Positions 40,393 through 48,869 of a DNA stretch of 64,000 bases are shown here, piece after piece. Position 1 is the stretch's first letter; each line of letters opens with the position of its first letter. The DNA lies in the IMG/VR virus record IMGVR_UViG_3300025770_000870, positions 1 through 64,000 of that record. One strand, 5' to 3'. The DNA is from a virus. A model generated the notes under the pieces. That model saw only the letters and a list, made by a program, of their open reading frames with translations, searched no databases and was not told the origin of the DNA. The translations under genes and the position numbers were made by a program.

Positions 40393-40688
40393 ATATAGAG
40401 AAGAAAGTAATAGAGGATAATCAATACAAAGACTATCTATTCAAACGTGTAGATACGGTAATGCAATCAATAATATGTAATGAAGGAGGTAATCATCACC
40501 CTCATATAATAGAAGAATTGTTTAATACATATAATGAAATATTCGAGGTTAAAGAATATGCAAGAGCTTGTGGAGATTGTCGTAAGAGAGTGTTTAGTGG
40601 TCTTAAAGAGTGGTGGGATAATAATGGTGGTAAGAATAATTTTCCGCCGCCTAAACAGACTGTAAAAGTACGTAAAATAAGAAAGTGA
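40389..40688 (+). CDS. Hypothetical protein with CxxC (99 aa)
   Basis: 99 aa. HHPHIIEELFNTYNEIFE, then ARACGDCRKRVFSGLKEWW and a basic end. Cys and His residues could bind a metal. Translationally coupled to the membrane protein upstream. It resembles a recurrent small phage family without a name. Confidence 0.65.
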   Translation: MNIEKKVIEDNQYKDYLFKRVDTVMQSIICNEGGNHHPHIIEELFNTYNEIFEVKEYARACGDCRKRVFSGLKEWWDNNGGKNNFPPPKQTVKVRKIRK

Positions 40689-40696
40689 TATTTATT

Positions 40697-41299
40697 TTAG
40701 TATGGACCTTTCTTTATAGAACTTCCATAATATGGTTTGATATTGTATCCATATTTTGAATAATTAAAATTATTTTTAATAGTAATTATTATATTTTTTA
40801 TTTCAGCATTTTTGAGATCATACTCTTCAAGTCCTTCGGTTAAATTCTGATCCTCACCTATTTCATAACCATACAAAAGCACGTTTTTTATTTTAGACCA
40901 TTCCCAATCAACTTCTTTAGTTAATAACTTATTAAGTGAAATTGCTATAAAGGGTGAGTTATAAATAACGTGTACATACATTTCTTTATAACCATTTTCT
41001 TTTAAAAATTTCTCTGAATCTAAATAGTTATCTGTTCTATCGATGCAATCATAAACATCAGACATAATAAAGTTTTGATCGTTACCTTTGTTTATATTGA
41101 TAGTGACTTTACCAGGTACTCGGGAATCACCAAATACAGAATTCTGTACACGAACATCATAATTATCATCCTGTAATTCTACAAAGATATCTTTAATATT
41201 ATTGATAACGGTGTTTGGTATTTTATAAGGCACTCCAGCCTCAGACAGAGACATATTGCTATATTCATTTTCTTCGTTAAATTTTCTTAAATACTTCAT
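40697..41299 (-). CDS. CTS-bearing putative internal head protein (200 aa)
   Basis: 200 aa. MKYLRKFNEENEYSN, the core INNIKDIFVELQDDNYDVRV, SDVYDCIDRTDNYLDSEKF and a last IIITIKN strand, matching 24641 and 25469. The minus-strand late-type TTTTTAATATATAATA (41300-41316) abuts the start. Confidence 0.8.
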   Translation of the reverse strand: MKYLRKFNEENEYSNMSLSEAGVPYKIPNTVINNIKDIFVELQDDNYDVRVQNSVFGDSRVPGKVTININKGNDQNFIMSDVYDCIDRTDNYLDSEKFLKENGYKEMYVHVIYNSPFIAISLNKLLTKEVDWEWSKIKNVLLYGYEIGEDQNLTEGLEEYDLKNAEIKNIIITIKNNFNYSKYGYNIKPYYGSSIKKGPY

Positions 41300-41333
41300 A
41301 TATTATATATTAAAAATAGTTAATATATAATAT
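41300..41333. promoter_or_regulatory. Divergent pair of putative late promoters
   Basis: TTTTTAATATATAATA on the minus strand for 41299 and TTAATATATAATAT on the plus strand for 41334, within 34 bp. Confidence 0.6.
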
Positions 41334-42173
41334 ATGAAAATACACTGGGTTATAATATTACTATCTCTACTTAATTCTTGTAAATTAACCGATGTTGTTG
41401 AACATAATCAAGATACTGACATAGTTATTGAAGTTGTTGATACTACTCACGTAGAATTTCCTCCTTCGCCAATAATTACACTTGATACTATTAATGTATC
41501 AAATATTGAAGAATATATAGATTCTAAAGAAATTGAGGAGTATGTTTATGTCGAATATATCAAGTCTGTTATATTAGATATAGAAGACCAAACATCTGAT
41601 ACACCAAAGAATACTGAGGGTATGGTAGCATATTCTGTACCAAATGAGATGCAAGTGGGTAACCCATATACTATTAAGCTAAGAATAACTAAAATAAAGG
41701 ACAATTCATCTAAAATAGACCTTATACTTGGTGAAAGAAGTAATAATACGATATATGAAGGTGATGTTGATACAAAAGTCATTATAGAGAACATAAGAGT
41801 TGAATCTTTAATGTCAGCATCTTTAATAGGTGATGAAGAGAAGTTTTATATCAATGAGATGAGCACTAAGACACAGGTGTTAGAAGATTCATCATATACT
41901 GAATGGAGTTGGGTTGTTAATCCATTAAAGGGTGGAAACAATCATTTGAAGATGATTATAACGGTTGTTATCAACGATGATGGTTATTCTAAAGATATAG
42001 TTGTGTTTGATAAATCAATAGAGGTGAGGTCTAATATAAAGTTCTCTGTCAATACATGGTTCTCAAGTTATTGGCAATGGTTGATGACAACTATAATAAT
42101 ACCAATTACTATATGGATTTACAGAAAACGGAAAAAGAAAAGGGAAAGTAAAAACTTCACTATTGAATTATAA
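41334..42173 (+). CDS. Lipoprotein-type signal plus C-terminal membrane anchor
   Basis: 279 aa. A hydrophobic start with LLNSC (VIILLSLLNSCKLTD) looks like a lipobox. The middle is a beta-sandwich-like domain (MQVGNPYTIKLRITK ... YTEWSWVVNPLKGGNNHLKM), with the WxW...P..GG..L pattern I associate with envelope and defence-linked bacterial proteins. A membrane helix (WLMTTIIIPITIWIY) and RKRKKKR follow. It would be held in the envelope at both ends. Function unknown. Confidence 0.65.
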   Translation: MKIHWVIILLSLLNSCKLTDVVEHNQDTDIVIEVVDTTHVEFPPSPIITLDTINVSNIEEYIDSKEIEEYVYVEYIKSVILDIEDQTSDTPKNTEGMVAYSVPNEMQVGNPYTIKLRITKIKDNSSKIDLILGERSNNTIYEGDVDTKVIIENIRVESLMSASLIGDEEKFYINEMSTKTQVLEDSSYTEWSWVVNPLKGGNNHLKMIITVVINDDGYSKDIVVFDKSIEVRSNIKFSVNTWFSSYWQWLMTTIIIPITIWIYRKRKKKRESKNFTIEL

Positions 42174-42200
42174 TGTGTACATCTTTAGATTTTATATATC

Positions 42201-42908
42201 TCATACCAATTCTACTGCAATTTCAACATAAGAATATCCTGATCCATTTGGTTTCCCATTTTTTTCTTTTTGATAAGAATCAACTTCTTTTTGGTATCCA
42301 AGTTCCCCCTTTAATAAAATTAAATCAGAGTAGTTATCATGATTGTGTTCATGATAAGAATATGGATTACCAGGTATAGATGTTGAGCTATCCACTAAGT
42401 ACTTAGCCTTTAGTCTATATTCTAAACCTAAAACTTCTTTTATCCTTTCTAGTGTTGATTCTAACTCATCAATAAAATCATCAAGTTCATCTCTCTCTTC
42501 ATATAAACGATAACCACTATCATCAGCACTGAACTTACATCTTAAATCATATTTTATTAAAAATAAACTTTGAACATCAATTCTTTTACTAAGGCCTGAT
42601 GTTCTTCTATTATGATACCATTGAGTTATATCACTTTGACCATCCCAATCAGAATGTTTTATTAAGTAAAAAACAGGTTCATCATTAATTTGTATACCAT
42701 TGGTCCAATTTATTGCCTCTGCTCTGTTCATAGGGTTTACGATTTTATCAATCGCGTTAGGATTATTATATGAATCAGTTAAACTAAACATATACTCATC
42801 AACAGTTTCCTTTGTCTTATTAATAAGGTCTATACTTTTTTGCTTAACCTCTTTCATCTCTTTATCGAAGTCTTGTCTCAATGATTCATATGTCTTTAAA
42901 TATTTCAT
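42201..42908 (-). CDS. CTS-bearing putative internal head protein (235 aa)
   Basis: 235 aa from ATG at 42908, which gives MKYLKTYESLRQDFD; an in-frame ATG at 42977 lies well inside the upstream gene. A charged coiled-coil start (KEMKEVKQKSIDLINKTKET) is followed by RTSGLSKRIDVQSLF and ELDDFIDELESTLERIKEVL. The TSG and helix layout recall the family. Ends in a beta segment (GYSYVEIAVEL). Confidence 0.75.
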   Translation of the reverse strand: MKYLKTYESLRQDFDKEMKEVKQKSIDLINKTKETVDEYMFSLTDSYNNPNAIDKIVNPMNRAEAINWTNGIQINDEPVFYLIKHSDWDGQSDITQWYHNRRTSGLSKRIDVQSLFLIKYDLRCKFSADDSGYRLYEERDELDDFIDELESTLERIKEVLGLEYRLKAKYLVDSSTSIPGNPYSYHEHNHDNYSDLILLKGELGYQKEVDSYQKEKNGKPNGSGYSYVEIAVELV

Positions 42909-42909
42909 A

Positions 42910-43353
42910 TTACCAGTCTCCTTTTGCCATTCCCTTATCATATTCCCTTCTACATCTATCAGAACAAAATATATCATATCTTGATTTTTTCATAAATGTA
43001 TTATTACATCCACCATTATTACAGTATTTCATACTTGGTTTAAATGATATATCATTGTATATTCTTCCTAATTCACCCATAATATGTTCTCTATACTCAC
43101 CATCCTGTAAATACATAGGAAACCATTCTTCCTCGGCGGTTGGTGGGGAATCATAATATGATTCTAATCGTTTTCTTATAGTAGTTTCCTTTGTGTTCCA
43201 TTCTTCTGCAACATCTGATATAGAAATATAATAATCTATAAATGAAAACATCTCATCAAAGTTATTAAAGATATACTCACTAGCCAATTGCTTATAGGCT
43301 TCATCTTTCCATGAATCTTTATTGAAATTTTCAAATAATTTTACATATCTCAT
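42910..43353 (-). CDS. CTS-like protein with C-terminal zinc finger
   Basis: 147 aa. MRYVKLFENFNKDSW is a variant of the shared peptide. A helical middle (DVAEEWNTKETTIRKRLES, HTH-like) is followed by CNNGGCNNTFMKKSR ... FCSDRCRREY, a C2C2 finger like those in DNA-binding and restriction-linked proteins. Start 43353 is chosen for the peptide; 43359 (MIMRYV) is possible. Preceded by the late-type TTTTTAATATATATG. Confidence 0.7.
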   Translation of the reverse strand: MRYVKLFENFNKDSWKDEAYKQLASEYIFNNFDEMFSFIDYYISISDVAEEWNTKETTIRKRLESYYDSPPTAEEEWFPMYLQDGEYREHIMGELGRIYNDISFKPSMKYCNNGGCNNTFMKKSRYDIFCSDRCRREYDKGMAKGDW

Positions 43354-43435
43354 AATCATATATATTAAAAACCTTGTATGATTAAAATATTAATATATTA
43401 TAAAATATCACTTGGAGTTTTGATGATTTTTAGAA

Positions 43436-44020
43436 TCAAACAGAGATCATTTTTTTCTCTAAATAACTATAAAATGATTTACCAGACGTATCCCCATCAG
43501 CATATATCTCTTCGTCATTATAATGTATGGTTGTAATTAAAGAATTCTCATAATCATTAAATAATATATCTTTAATCCCCACTCTCAAATTAGACATATC
43601 AAACTCTTCCCCATCTTTTAAATTTATCGTACCAGACATAATCCACCCTTTTTCATTAGATATTGTAGTGATTATGTTTTCAGTACCATCATAATGACAT
43701 ATCTCTTCACTATCTATTTTAGCGTTATATGGTTCATCCTCTAGTTCCCAAATATTATCTATTTTAATCTCTTTATCACCATCGATAATATATAAAGTGG
43801 TACCATCTACATTAGCACCGTAAACATGTAGGCAATCATCACGATCATACCAATCATAACTATCTGGTAGTAATTCTTCTATATCCCAAATGACATTACC
43901 CAGAGTTTCGTCATCTTTCGTCATCTTATTTTCTAATATTTCCACTTCCTCATCGGTGAATTTTCCCTGGACTAACTCCATACCATAACCTACTACTCTA
44001 ATTTCTACTGTTTTACTCAT
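43436..44020 (-). CDS. Acidic hypothetical protein (194 aa)
   Basis: 194 aa, strongly acidic and beta-rich (WDIEELLPDSYDWYDRDDCL; KIDNIWELEDEPYNAKIDSE). A degenerate junction element (CATCTTATTGTTTTTAATT) precedes the start. Could mimic nucleic acid by charge. No family recognised. Confidence 0.65.
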   Translation of the reverse strand: MSKTVEIRVVGYGMELVQGKFTDEEVEILENKMTKDDETLGNVIWDIEELLPDSYDWYDRDDCLHVYGANVDGTTLYIIDGDKEIKIDNIWELEDEPYNAKIDSEEICHYDGTENIITTISNEKGWIMSGTINLKDGEEFDMSNLRVGIKDILFNDYENSLITTIHYNDEEIYADGDTSGKSFYSYLEKKMISV

Positions 44021-44030
44021 CTTATTGTTT

Positions 44031-44303
44031 TTAATTCACATCAATTATTGAGGTAATTGGCATGTAAAGGTTTTCTTTTAATAAAACATATTCATCACCA
44101 ACCATCCATATAGTTGTATCAATTTTCATTTGGCCATTATTAGTAGCAAATGTTATTTTGTATTTACTTCTTTCATTATTTCCGTTTTTACTTGCTCGTT
44201 TTAATTTATCAACGATAGCAATCATGTCATTATTCCCGGATTCACTAAATGTAACTTCTGTTAAATCCCTCATCGGTATTATTGGTATGTATTTATTCAT
44301 CAT
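44031..44303 (-). CDS. Hypothetical protein (90 aa)
   Basis: 90 aa, MMNKYIPIIPMRDLTEVTFS, basic in the middle (KLKRASKNGNNERSKYKITF) and beta-rich at the end. A degenerate junction element lies at its start. Upstream partner of 43436-44020. Unknown. Confidence 0.65.
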   Translation of the reverse strand: MMNKYIPIIPMRDLTEVTFSESGNNDMIAIVDKLKRASKNGNNERSKYKITFATNNGQMKIDTTIWMVGDEYVLLKENLYMPITSIIDVN

Positions 44304-44344
44304 CTTTGTTTTTTTTTAATTTTATATCCATAAATATAACTTTT

Positions 44345-45085
44345 TTATCTTCTTGATAACATAAATTTTCTACTTCTTCCACATGCTGAGTTAGCCATTG
44401 TAAATCCTAAGTCATAATTGAATTCCAATACGAACATAATTGTTACATCAGTAGTTTCGATTGGTCTATCATCCATTGCGTAAATATTACTTCCACTTAC
44501 TTTCGGTGAATTAGTTAAATCAGCAAAGTTGTATCTTAATCGAAATCCAGTTGATATACCCCAATTACCTACACCAAAAGCATAACCTCCTACTCCAAGC
44601 AAAAATCCCCGCCTCTTTGTATTGTATAGACTGGTATAATCAGTACTAACACCATTCAGTGTTTCTGTAACTGATTTCGTATTACCAAAGACAATTCCGG
44701 TTTCGATGTACGTGTCATTTTCTTTATTGAATCGTAACATCAATGGTATTTCACTTCCTATTGATTGTATTTCCAAACTATTACTATCAACTCTGTATAT
44801 CTGATTGTTTTTTGAATATAAATACTCAACTACGACTGCAAAGTTATCGTTGAAATTGAACGCAAACTTACCACCGGCATTTAATCTCATTGAATTAAGT
44901 TTATGTAAATAGGGTGTGCTTTCTGTATCGTTAAAAGGGGTTGATACCTCATTATTAAACCAACTCGGTCCAACTGATAATTTAGGCCCAAAGTCAATAA
45001 AGAATTTACTGTCTTTAAATAGTCCTTGTGTGAACCCTGTAATTGTTATTATTACAGCGATTAGAATTAATCCAATTTTCTTCAT
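44345..45085 (-). CDS. Outer-membrane beta-barrel protein
   Basis: 246 aa. Signal peptide (LILIAVIITITGFTQG), then alternating strands typical of an 8-strand outer-membrane barrel of the PorT / OmpA-like kind (FFIDFGPKLSVGPSW; NAGGKFAFNFNDNFAVVVEY; GFLLGVGGYAFGVGNWGIST). A phage-made barrel could mask the receptor or change permeability. It sits alone on the minus strand with a 248-bp gap to the divergent gene. Confidence 0.8.
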   Translation of the reverse strand: MKKIGLILIAVIITITGFTQGLFKDSKFFIDFGPKLSVGPSWFNNEVSTPFNDTESTPYLHKLNSMRLNAGGKFAFNFNDNFAVVVEYLYSKNNQIYRVDSNSLEIQSIGSEIPLMLRFNKENDTYIETGIVFGNTKSVTETLNGVSTDYTSLYNTKRRGFLLGVGGYAFGVGNWGISTGFRLRYNFADLTNSPKVSGSNIYAMDDRPIETTDVTIMFVLEFNYDLGFTMANSACGRSRKFMLSRR

Positions 45086-45317
45086 ATTTCTTCTTTTTTT
45101 TATTTGTTTACTTTATAGATGATGTATAATTTTATTACACATTTTTTAACATAATGGAGTCATTAAGTTTGATTTGCTGAAGAGTCGTGAATGATTTACT
45201 CTTCATTTCCAATTATATGGATATATAATATAATGTTTTAATATAGAGGTTACTTTTTTTTCATTGGGTTGTATTTCTTTCAAGTAAGATAAGTGAGTCA
45301 AAGTTTCGGGATTAGTT

Positions 45318-45333
45318 TTTAATATATAAGTTT
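45318..45333 (+). promoter_or_regulatory. Putative late promoter
   Basis: TTTAATATATAAGTTT ends at the ATG at 45334. The rest of the 45086-45333 gap shows no ORF; it holds AT-rich sequence. Confidence 0.6.
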
Positions 45334-46752
45334 ATGTCATTAATCAATAAATATAACGAATTTATTTTAGAAAGAAAATTAGAATTGTTATTCGAATCTA
45401 GAATACACATATCGGATGATTTATCAAATATGTTAGGATCAAAATATATGTTTAATAATGTTATCTCTAGAATAATAACAAGTGCATCAGCTCATATTGA
45501 TACTGATACTAAGGTAAATTTTATTGATGTTAGTGATACTAATGATAGACTATCGTTTATTAATGATGATAAAGGTATGGATATTTATAACGATGATGGA
45601 GATGTTTATAAATCAACTAGCAGAAATGAGGTGAAAGTTGGTAAGATAATAAGAAAGTTATTATCTTCATTAGAAAAATCTGATATTTCTAAATCATCCA
45701 AAGATGTTATTAAGTTATTAACTGATAAAGATATAGAAGATTTTGTTAACTTATATAAATCAACACATGATATACAAAAAGGTAAAATGGATAGATTCGA
45801 ATTAGTCGAAGGAGATGATGTTAAGAAGTATTACTTAGAAATGAATTACCTCAGTGAGGGTGGTATATTGGGAAGTTCTTGTATGAGATATAATTCTTGT
45901 CAAGAGTATATTGAATTTTATACAAAGAATAATGTTAAATTATTAATATTGTTTGCTGATGATAATGAAAAAATGATAATTGGTAGAGCCATTATCTGGG
46001 AGGATATTGAAATTTCTGGTATTGGGAATGGTACATTCATGGATAGAATATACACCACTAATGATAGTGATACTAGTTTATTTAAGAAATATGCTAAAGA
46101 TAATAAGTGGTGGTATAAATCAACCCAAGATTCATCTGAAGGTACTGATTTATATGGTCCTGTTGATGACTATGAAAGTGATGAATATTACGATTTAAAA
46201 TTTTATGTTAAGAAGCTATCTAAGCACTACTCCAACAAATATCCTTATATGGATACATTAAAATTCTATTATTATAGAGATGGATACATATCGAATAATG
46301 AAGATTCTTCATCTAATTTAATAGAGTTAGTATCTGTTGATGGGAGATATGAATGTGATTGTGATGGTCGAGGAGAAAGAGACTGTTATGATTGTGATGG
46401 TCGAGGAGAAATAGAATGTAGAGATTGTGATGGATATGGTAAAAATGATTGTGGTGAATGTAATGATGGTTCTTTAACTTGTGGTGAATGTGATGGAGAA
46501 TCTTATATCACTTGTCCAGAATGTGATGGTGATAATGATGATTGTGATCATTGTGGTGGTGAGAAAGTAGTATCTTGTGAAAAATGCTCAGATGGTGAAG
46601 TTAGATGTGATGATTGTGATGGAGAAGGTATAATAGAATGTAGTGAATGTGAGTCTTACGGAGAAGTTAGATGTGAAGAGTGTAGTTCTAATGGAGAAAT
46701 TGAATGTGTTGATTGTGAAGACTACCAATCATGGAACAAAGTCCGGTTCTAG
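45334..46752 (+). CDS. Phage protein with long DnaJ-like cysteine array
   Basis: 472 aa. The start NKYNEFILERKLELLFES resembles the T4 targeting peptide more loosely than others here. The middle contains GGILGSSCMRYNSCQEYIEF and MIIGRAIIWEDIE, a module I have seen in phage proteins of unknown role. Residues about 340-463 hold nine or more CxxC(D/E)G(x)G-type units (CYDCDGRGEIECRDCDGYGK ...), like the DnaJ zinc domain but over twice as long. The array suggests repeated zinc knuckles for binding unfolded protein or nucleic acid. The last residues run into a tRNA-like 5' half. Confidence 0.75.
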   Translation: MSLINKYNEFILERKLELLFESRIHISDDLSNMLGSKYMFNNVISRIITSASAHIDTDTKVNFIDVSDTNDRLSFINDDKGMDIYNDDGDVYKSTSRNEVKVGKIIRKLLSSLEKSDISKSSKDVIKLLTDKDIEDFVNLYKSTHDIQKGKMDRFELVEGDDVKKYYLEMNYLSEGGILGSSCMRYNSCQEYIEFYTKNNVKLLILFADDNEKMIIGRAIIWEDIEISGIGNGTFMDRIYTTNDSDTSLFKKYAKDNKWWYKSTQDSSEGTDLYGPVDDYESDEYYDLKFYVKKLSKHYSNKYPYMDTLKFYYYRDGYISNNEDSSSNLIELVSVDGRYECDCDGRGERDCYDCDGRGEIECRDCDGYGKNDCGECNDGSLTCGECDGESYITCPECDGDNDDCDHCGGEKVVSCEKCSDGEVRCDDCDGEGIIECSECESYGEVRCEECSSNGEIECVDCEDYQSWNKVRF

Positions 46753-46778
46753 CTCAGTTGGTAGAGCAGTAGCCAAAA
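46743..46778 (+). pseudogene. 5' half of a tRNA gene
   Basis: CCGGTTC-TA-GCTC followed by AGTTGGTAGAGCA is a normal tRNA acceptor strand and D-arm. No matching anticodon stem, T-arm or 3' acceptor follows. The stop codon of the preceding ORF (TAG) lies inside it. Likely a relic of a deletion or of an exchange at a tRNA gene. Confidence 0.55.
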
Positions 46779-46824
46779 TCGTTTGCAGTACTATGCTTAT
46801 AAGCATTTAGATAAATATAATATT

Positions 46825-46850
46825 AAAAAACCTCAGATATGAGGTTTTTT
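46825..46850. terminator. Bidirectional terminator
   Basis: AAAAAACCTC-AGATAT-GAGGTTTTTT between the converging genes at 45334-46752 and 46854-47213; A and T runs serve both directions. Confidence 0.9.
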
Positions 46851-46853
46851 AAT

Positions 46854-47213
46854 TTACACTTTTTCGGATTTAATTTCATTAAGAACATCAATAGTATAAT
46901 CAAATTCATCATAAACATCTTTCGAATCTTTGAAAAGAACTTTAGTATAGAAAAACTTATACAATAAGAAGTGAGTTACAATTAATATTAAACTAGTTGA
47001 TACGATAACACCAGAATCAACACTTGAGAATTGCGAAAATACATACATTAACATAATGAAGAAAGGTATAAAAGAAGCAAAAAATATAGTTGATTCGCTA
47101 TATAAAAATCTCATAACTTTTGAAAGATTAATAGCAATATTTATATTTTTAATAGTTTCGTTATCGAAGTCTTTTTGAATTTCTGTTCTAAGTGTTAATT
47201 TATCTTTTTTCAT
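46854..47213 (-). CDS. Two-helix membrane protein (119 aa)
   Basis: 119 aa with a charged N-terminus, two membrane helices (TIFFASFIPFFIMLMYVFS; GVIVSTSLILIVTHFLLY) and a charged C-terminal helix. It sits under the CCGTATATT-type promoter at 47247 and shares a 20-bp leader with the membrane gene at 57285-57458. Unknown role. Confidence 0.7.
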   Translation of the reverse strand: MKKDKLTLRTEIQKDFDNETIKNINIAINLSKVMRFLYSESTIFFASFIPFFIMLMYVFSQFSSVDSGVIVSTSLILIVTHFLLYKFFYTKVLFKDSKDVYDEFDYTIDVLNEIKSEKV

Positions 47214-47246
47214 AGTGGTTGTGTTTTAATGATTTATATATACTAT

Positions 47247-47265
47247 AATATACGGATAATATACC
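47247..47265 (-). promoter_or_regulatory. CCGTATATT-type putative promoter
   Basis: Coding strand GGTATATTATCCGTATATT. Downstream, AGTATATATAAATCATTAAA (rc of 47225-47244) is identical to the leader at 57469-57488, so promoter and leader are conserved together. Confidence 0.65.
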
Positions 47266-47394
47266 AATTAACCTAATTTTATTAGTTTTAATTTAACTTT
47301 ATTTTCTTGTTATCTTTATAATCTAACATTATATAAATATAATAAAAAATACATTGAATTCCTAAATAATTTTTTATATAAAACTATAATATTG

Positions 47395-47511
47395 GTTTTA
47401 TCACGTTGTGAAAGAGAATGTCTGTGTTGGGAAAACCCACTAGGTAAAAGAATCTAAGTGTTTTCTACATGATTGGTGAAAACACGTATTTATTTTTTTA
47501 CGTGTTAAAAA
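47395..47511 (+). promoter_or_regulatory. Leader with competing hairpins
   Basis: The 47266-47568 gap holds TGGG-AAAA-CCCA (47428-47439), then GTGTTTTC (47458-47465) pairing with GAAAACAC (47478-47485), and AACACGTA (47481-47488) pairing with TACGTGTT (47499-47506). The last two stems share bases and exclude each other, as in attenuators. It lies upstream of the T9SS type B gene. No ligand-binding class is recognised. Confidence 0.4.
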
Positions 47512-47568
47512 ACAGCACTTTTTGTGGTTATGTTAATATATAACATAACTAAAAACAACAAAAATATT

Positions 47569-48099
47569 ATGAAAACATTTATCAACAAATACACAATTAC
47601 TGCACTTTTAATTATCATAGGGTTTATAAACTTAAATTATGTGTCTTATCAATCAAATGCATTTGACTTATTAATGGATATAAACGAAAACAATGCCAAT
47701 TTATTAAACGATGGAGACCCAATACCTGGACTTGATTTTAGTGCAAGTTACAGAGTTACTGCCGTTAATAAAATTGATAATGATATTTGTAGTGTATCAA
47801 ATACCGTCAAAGTAAATCCAGGATTATATATGTACGTTCCAAACGCATTTACACCGAACGAAGACGGATTAAATGATTCATTTGGAGCACTTGGTTATGG
47901 TGTGAAAGAATATCACTTAATAATATATAACAGATGGGGACAATTAATATTTGAATCCGACAGACAAGATAATCAATGGGACGGTACGTATCACGGACAA
48001 AAAGCTCCGGTTGGAAGTTATGTGTACACTATTGATTCAACAGGGTATTATAATCAAGATTTCCATAAAGAAGGTATGGTGAGCATTATTAAAGTATAA
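47569..48099 (+). CDS. Secreted protein with T9SS type B (CHU_C) sorting domain
   Basis: 176 aa from ATG at 47569, chosen for the signal peptide (MKTFINKYTITALLIIIGF). The C-terminal ~90 residues, VPNAFTPNEDGLNDSFGALG ... YNRWGQLIFESD ... WDGTYHGQKAPVGSYVY, are a textbook gliding-motility-type C-terminal domain (CHU_C), which directs export through the type IX system to the surface. Such domains usually sit on large adhesins; this carrier is tiny, with only a short mature part (about 60 residues). It may compete for the secretion channel or add a surface peptide (inference). Confidence 0.92.
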   Translation: MKTFINKYTITALLIIIGFINLNYVSYQSNAFDLLMDINENNANLLNDGDPIPGLDFSASYRVTAVNKIDNDICSVSNTVKVNPGLYMYVPNAFTPNEDGLNDSFGALGYGVKEYHLIIYNRWGQLIFESDRQDNQWDGTYHGQKAPVGSYVYTIDSTGYYNQDFHKEGMVSIIKV

Positions 48100-48211
48100 T
48101 AAAAACAAATAAAAAATATAGCATATTTACAGTATATGGCGGGTTAATGAATTATCCGAGGATTTAGAAACTACATTAAAAACTGAGTAATAAACAGTCT
48201 ATTCTCGAACC

Positions 48212-48430
48212 TCACTCCGAAAATAATATTGTTACATCTTGGTTAAACATTTGTTCTAGTCCTTTTTTAGTAATTCTATATGGTCCATCAGTTTGTCGCT
48301 TAGGGTTCTCATTGATTAAAATATACTGAGTTCCGATTTCAACATCATCTTTACATGTTTGTAAAACTGTCCAATGATTGTTATCATCGAATATATTTAC
48401 TACTTTTATATTTCTAGTTTTAATCATCAT
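48212..48430 (-). CDS. Hypothetical protein (72 aa)
   Basis: 72 aa, beta-rich (NHWTVLQTCKDDVEIGTQYI; KKGLEQMFNQDVTILFSE), probably one small domain. Overlaps the GIY-YIG gene by 4 bp (ATGA). No family recognised. Confidence 0.65.
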   Translation of the reverse strand: MMIKTRNIKVVNIFDDNNHWTVLQTCKDDVEIGTQYILINENPKRQTDGPYRITKKGLEQMFNQDVTILFSE

Positions 48431-48720
48431 ATAACAAATTCTTTTCGTAATCTATCAATTCTCCATTTACCAATTAAAAGCTCTTTGTTATTTCGTGATA
48501 ATTGTTTAATACGATATTCTTCTTTTGAAGCGCTTGTCATATCAGGAAATTCTAAAGATTCTTCTAATACAACTGGTAATCTCCCCTTTGTGTATTTTGC
48601 ACCTTTACCAGTATTATGTTCGTTAAGTCTTCTATCAATATCAGTTGTTATGCCAGTATAGTAACTGTTATCTGAACATTGTATTATATAAACGAACCAA
48701 CTTTGTTTTTTATTTGTCAT
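48427..48720 (-). CDS. GIY-YIG endonuclease-like protein (UPF0213 type)
   Basis: 97 aa. WFVYIIQCSDNSYYTGITTD and RRLNEHNTGKGAKYTKGRLP follow the YhbQ/UPF0213 form of the GIY-YIG nuclease fold (VYIL.C...YYTGiT.d...R...H..g..a.yt..r.P). Single-domain, usual length. In phages such proteins may nick DNA or be free-standing homing nucleases; this class is most often housekeeping in bacteria. Confidence 0.9.
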   Translation of the reverse strand: MTNKKQSWFVYIIQCSDNSYYTGITTDIDRRLNEHNTGKGAKYTKGRLPVVLEESLEFPDMTSASKEEYRIKQLSRNNKELLIGKWRIDRLRKEFVI

Positions 48721-48869
48721 GTGTGTGTTTTATTTATATATTGTTATATATAATAAAAGTTTTATTTTAATAACACTTATGAGTTCTATTTTTATCGGAT
48801 TACCACAACTATAAATTCCTGTGTTATGGATTGGGAAGTGTAAATTGTTTAAGTATTTTATAATAAAAA

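Noticed and set aside
46743-46778. tRNA-derived attachment site of an integrated element
   Set aside because: Attachment cores normally keep the 3' half of a tRNA; here only the 5' half remains and no integrase is present.
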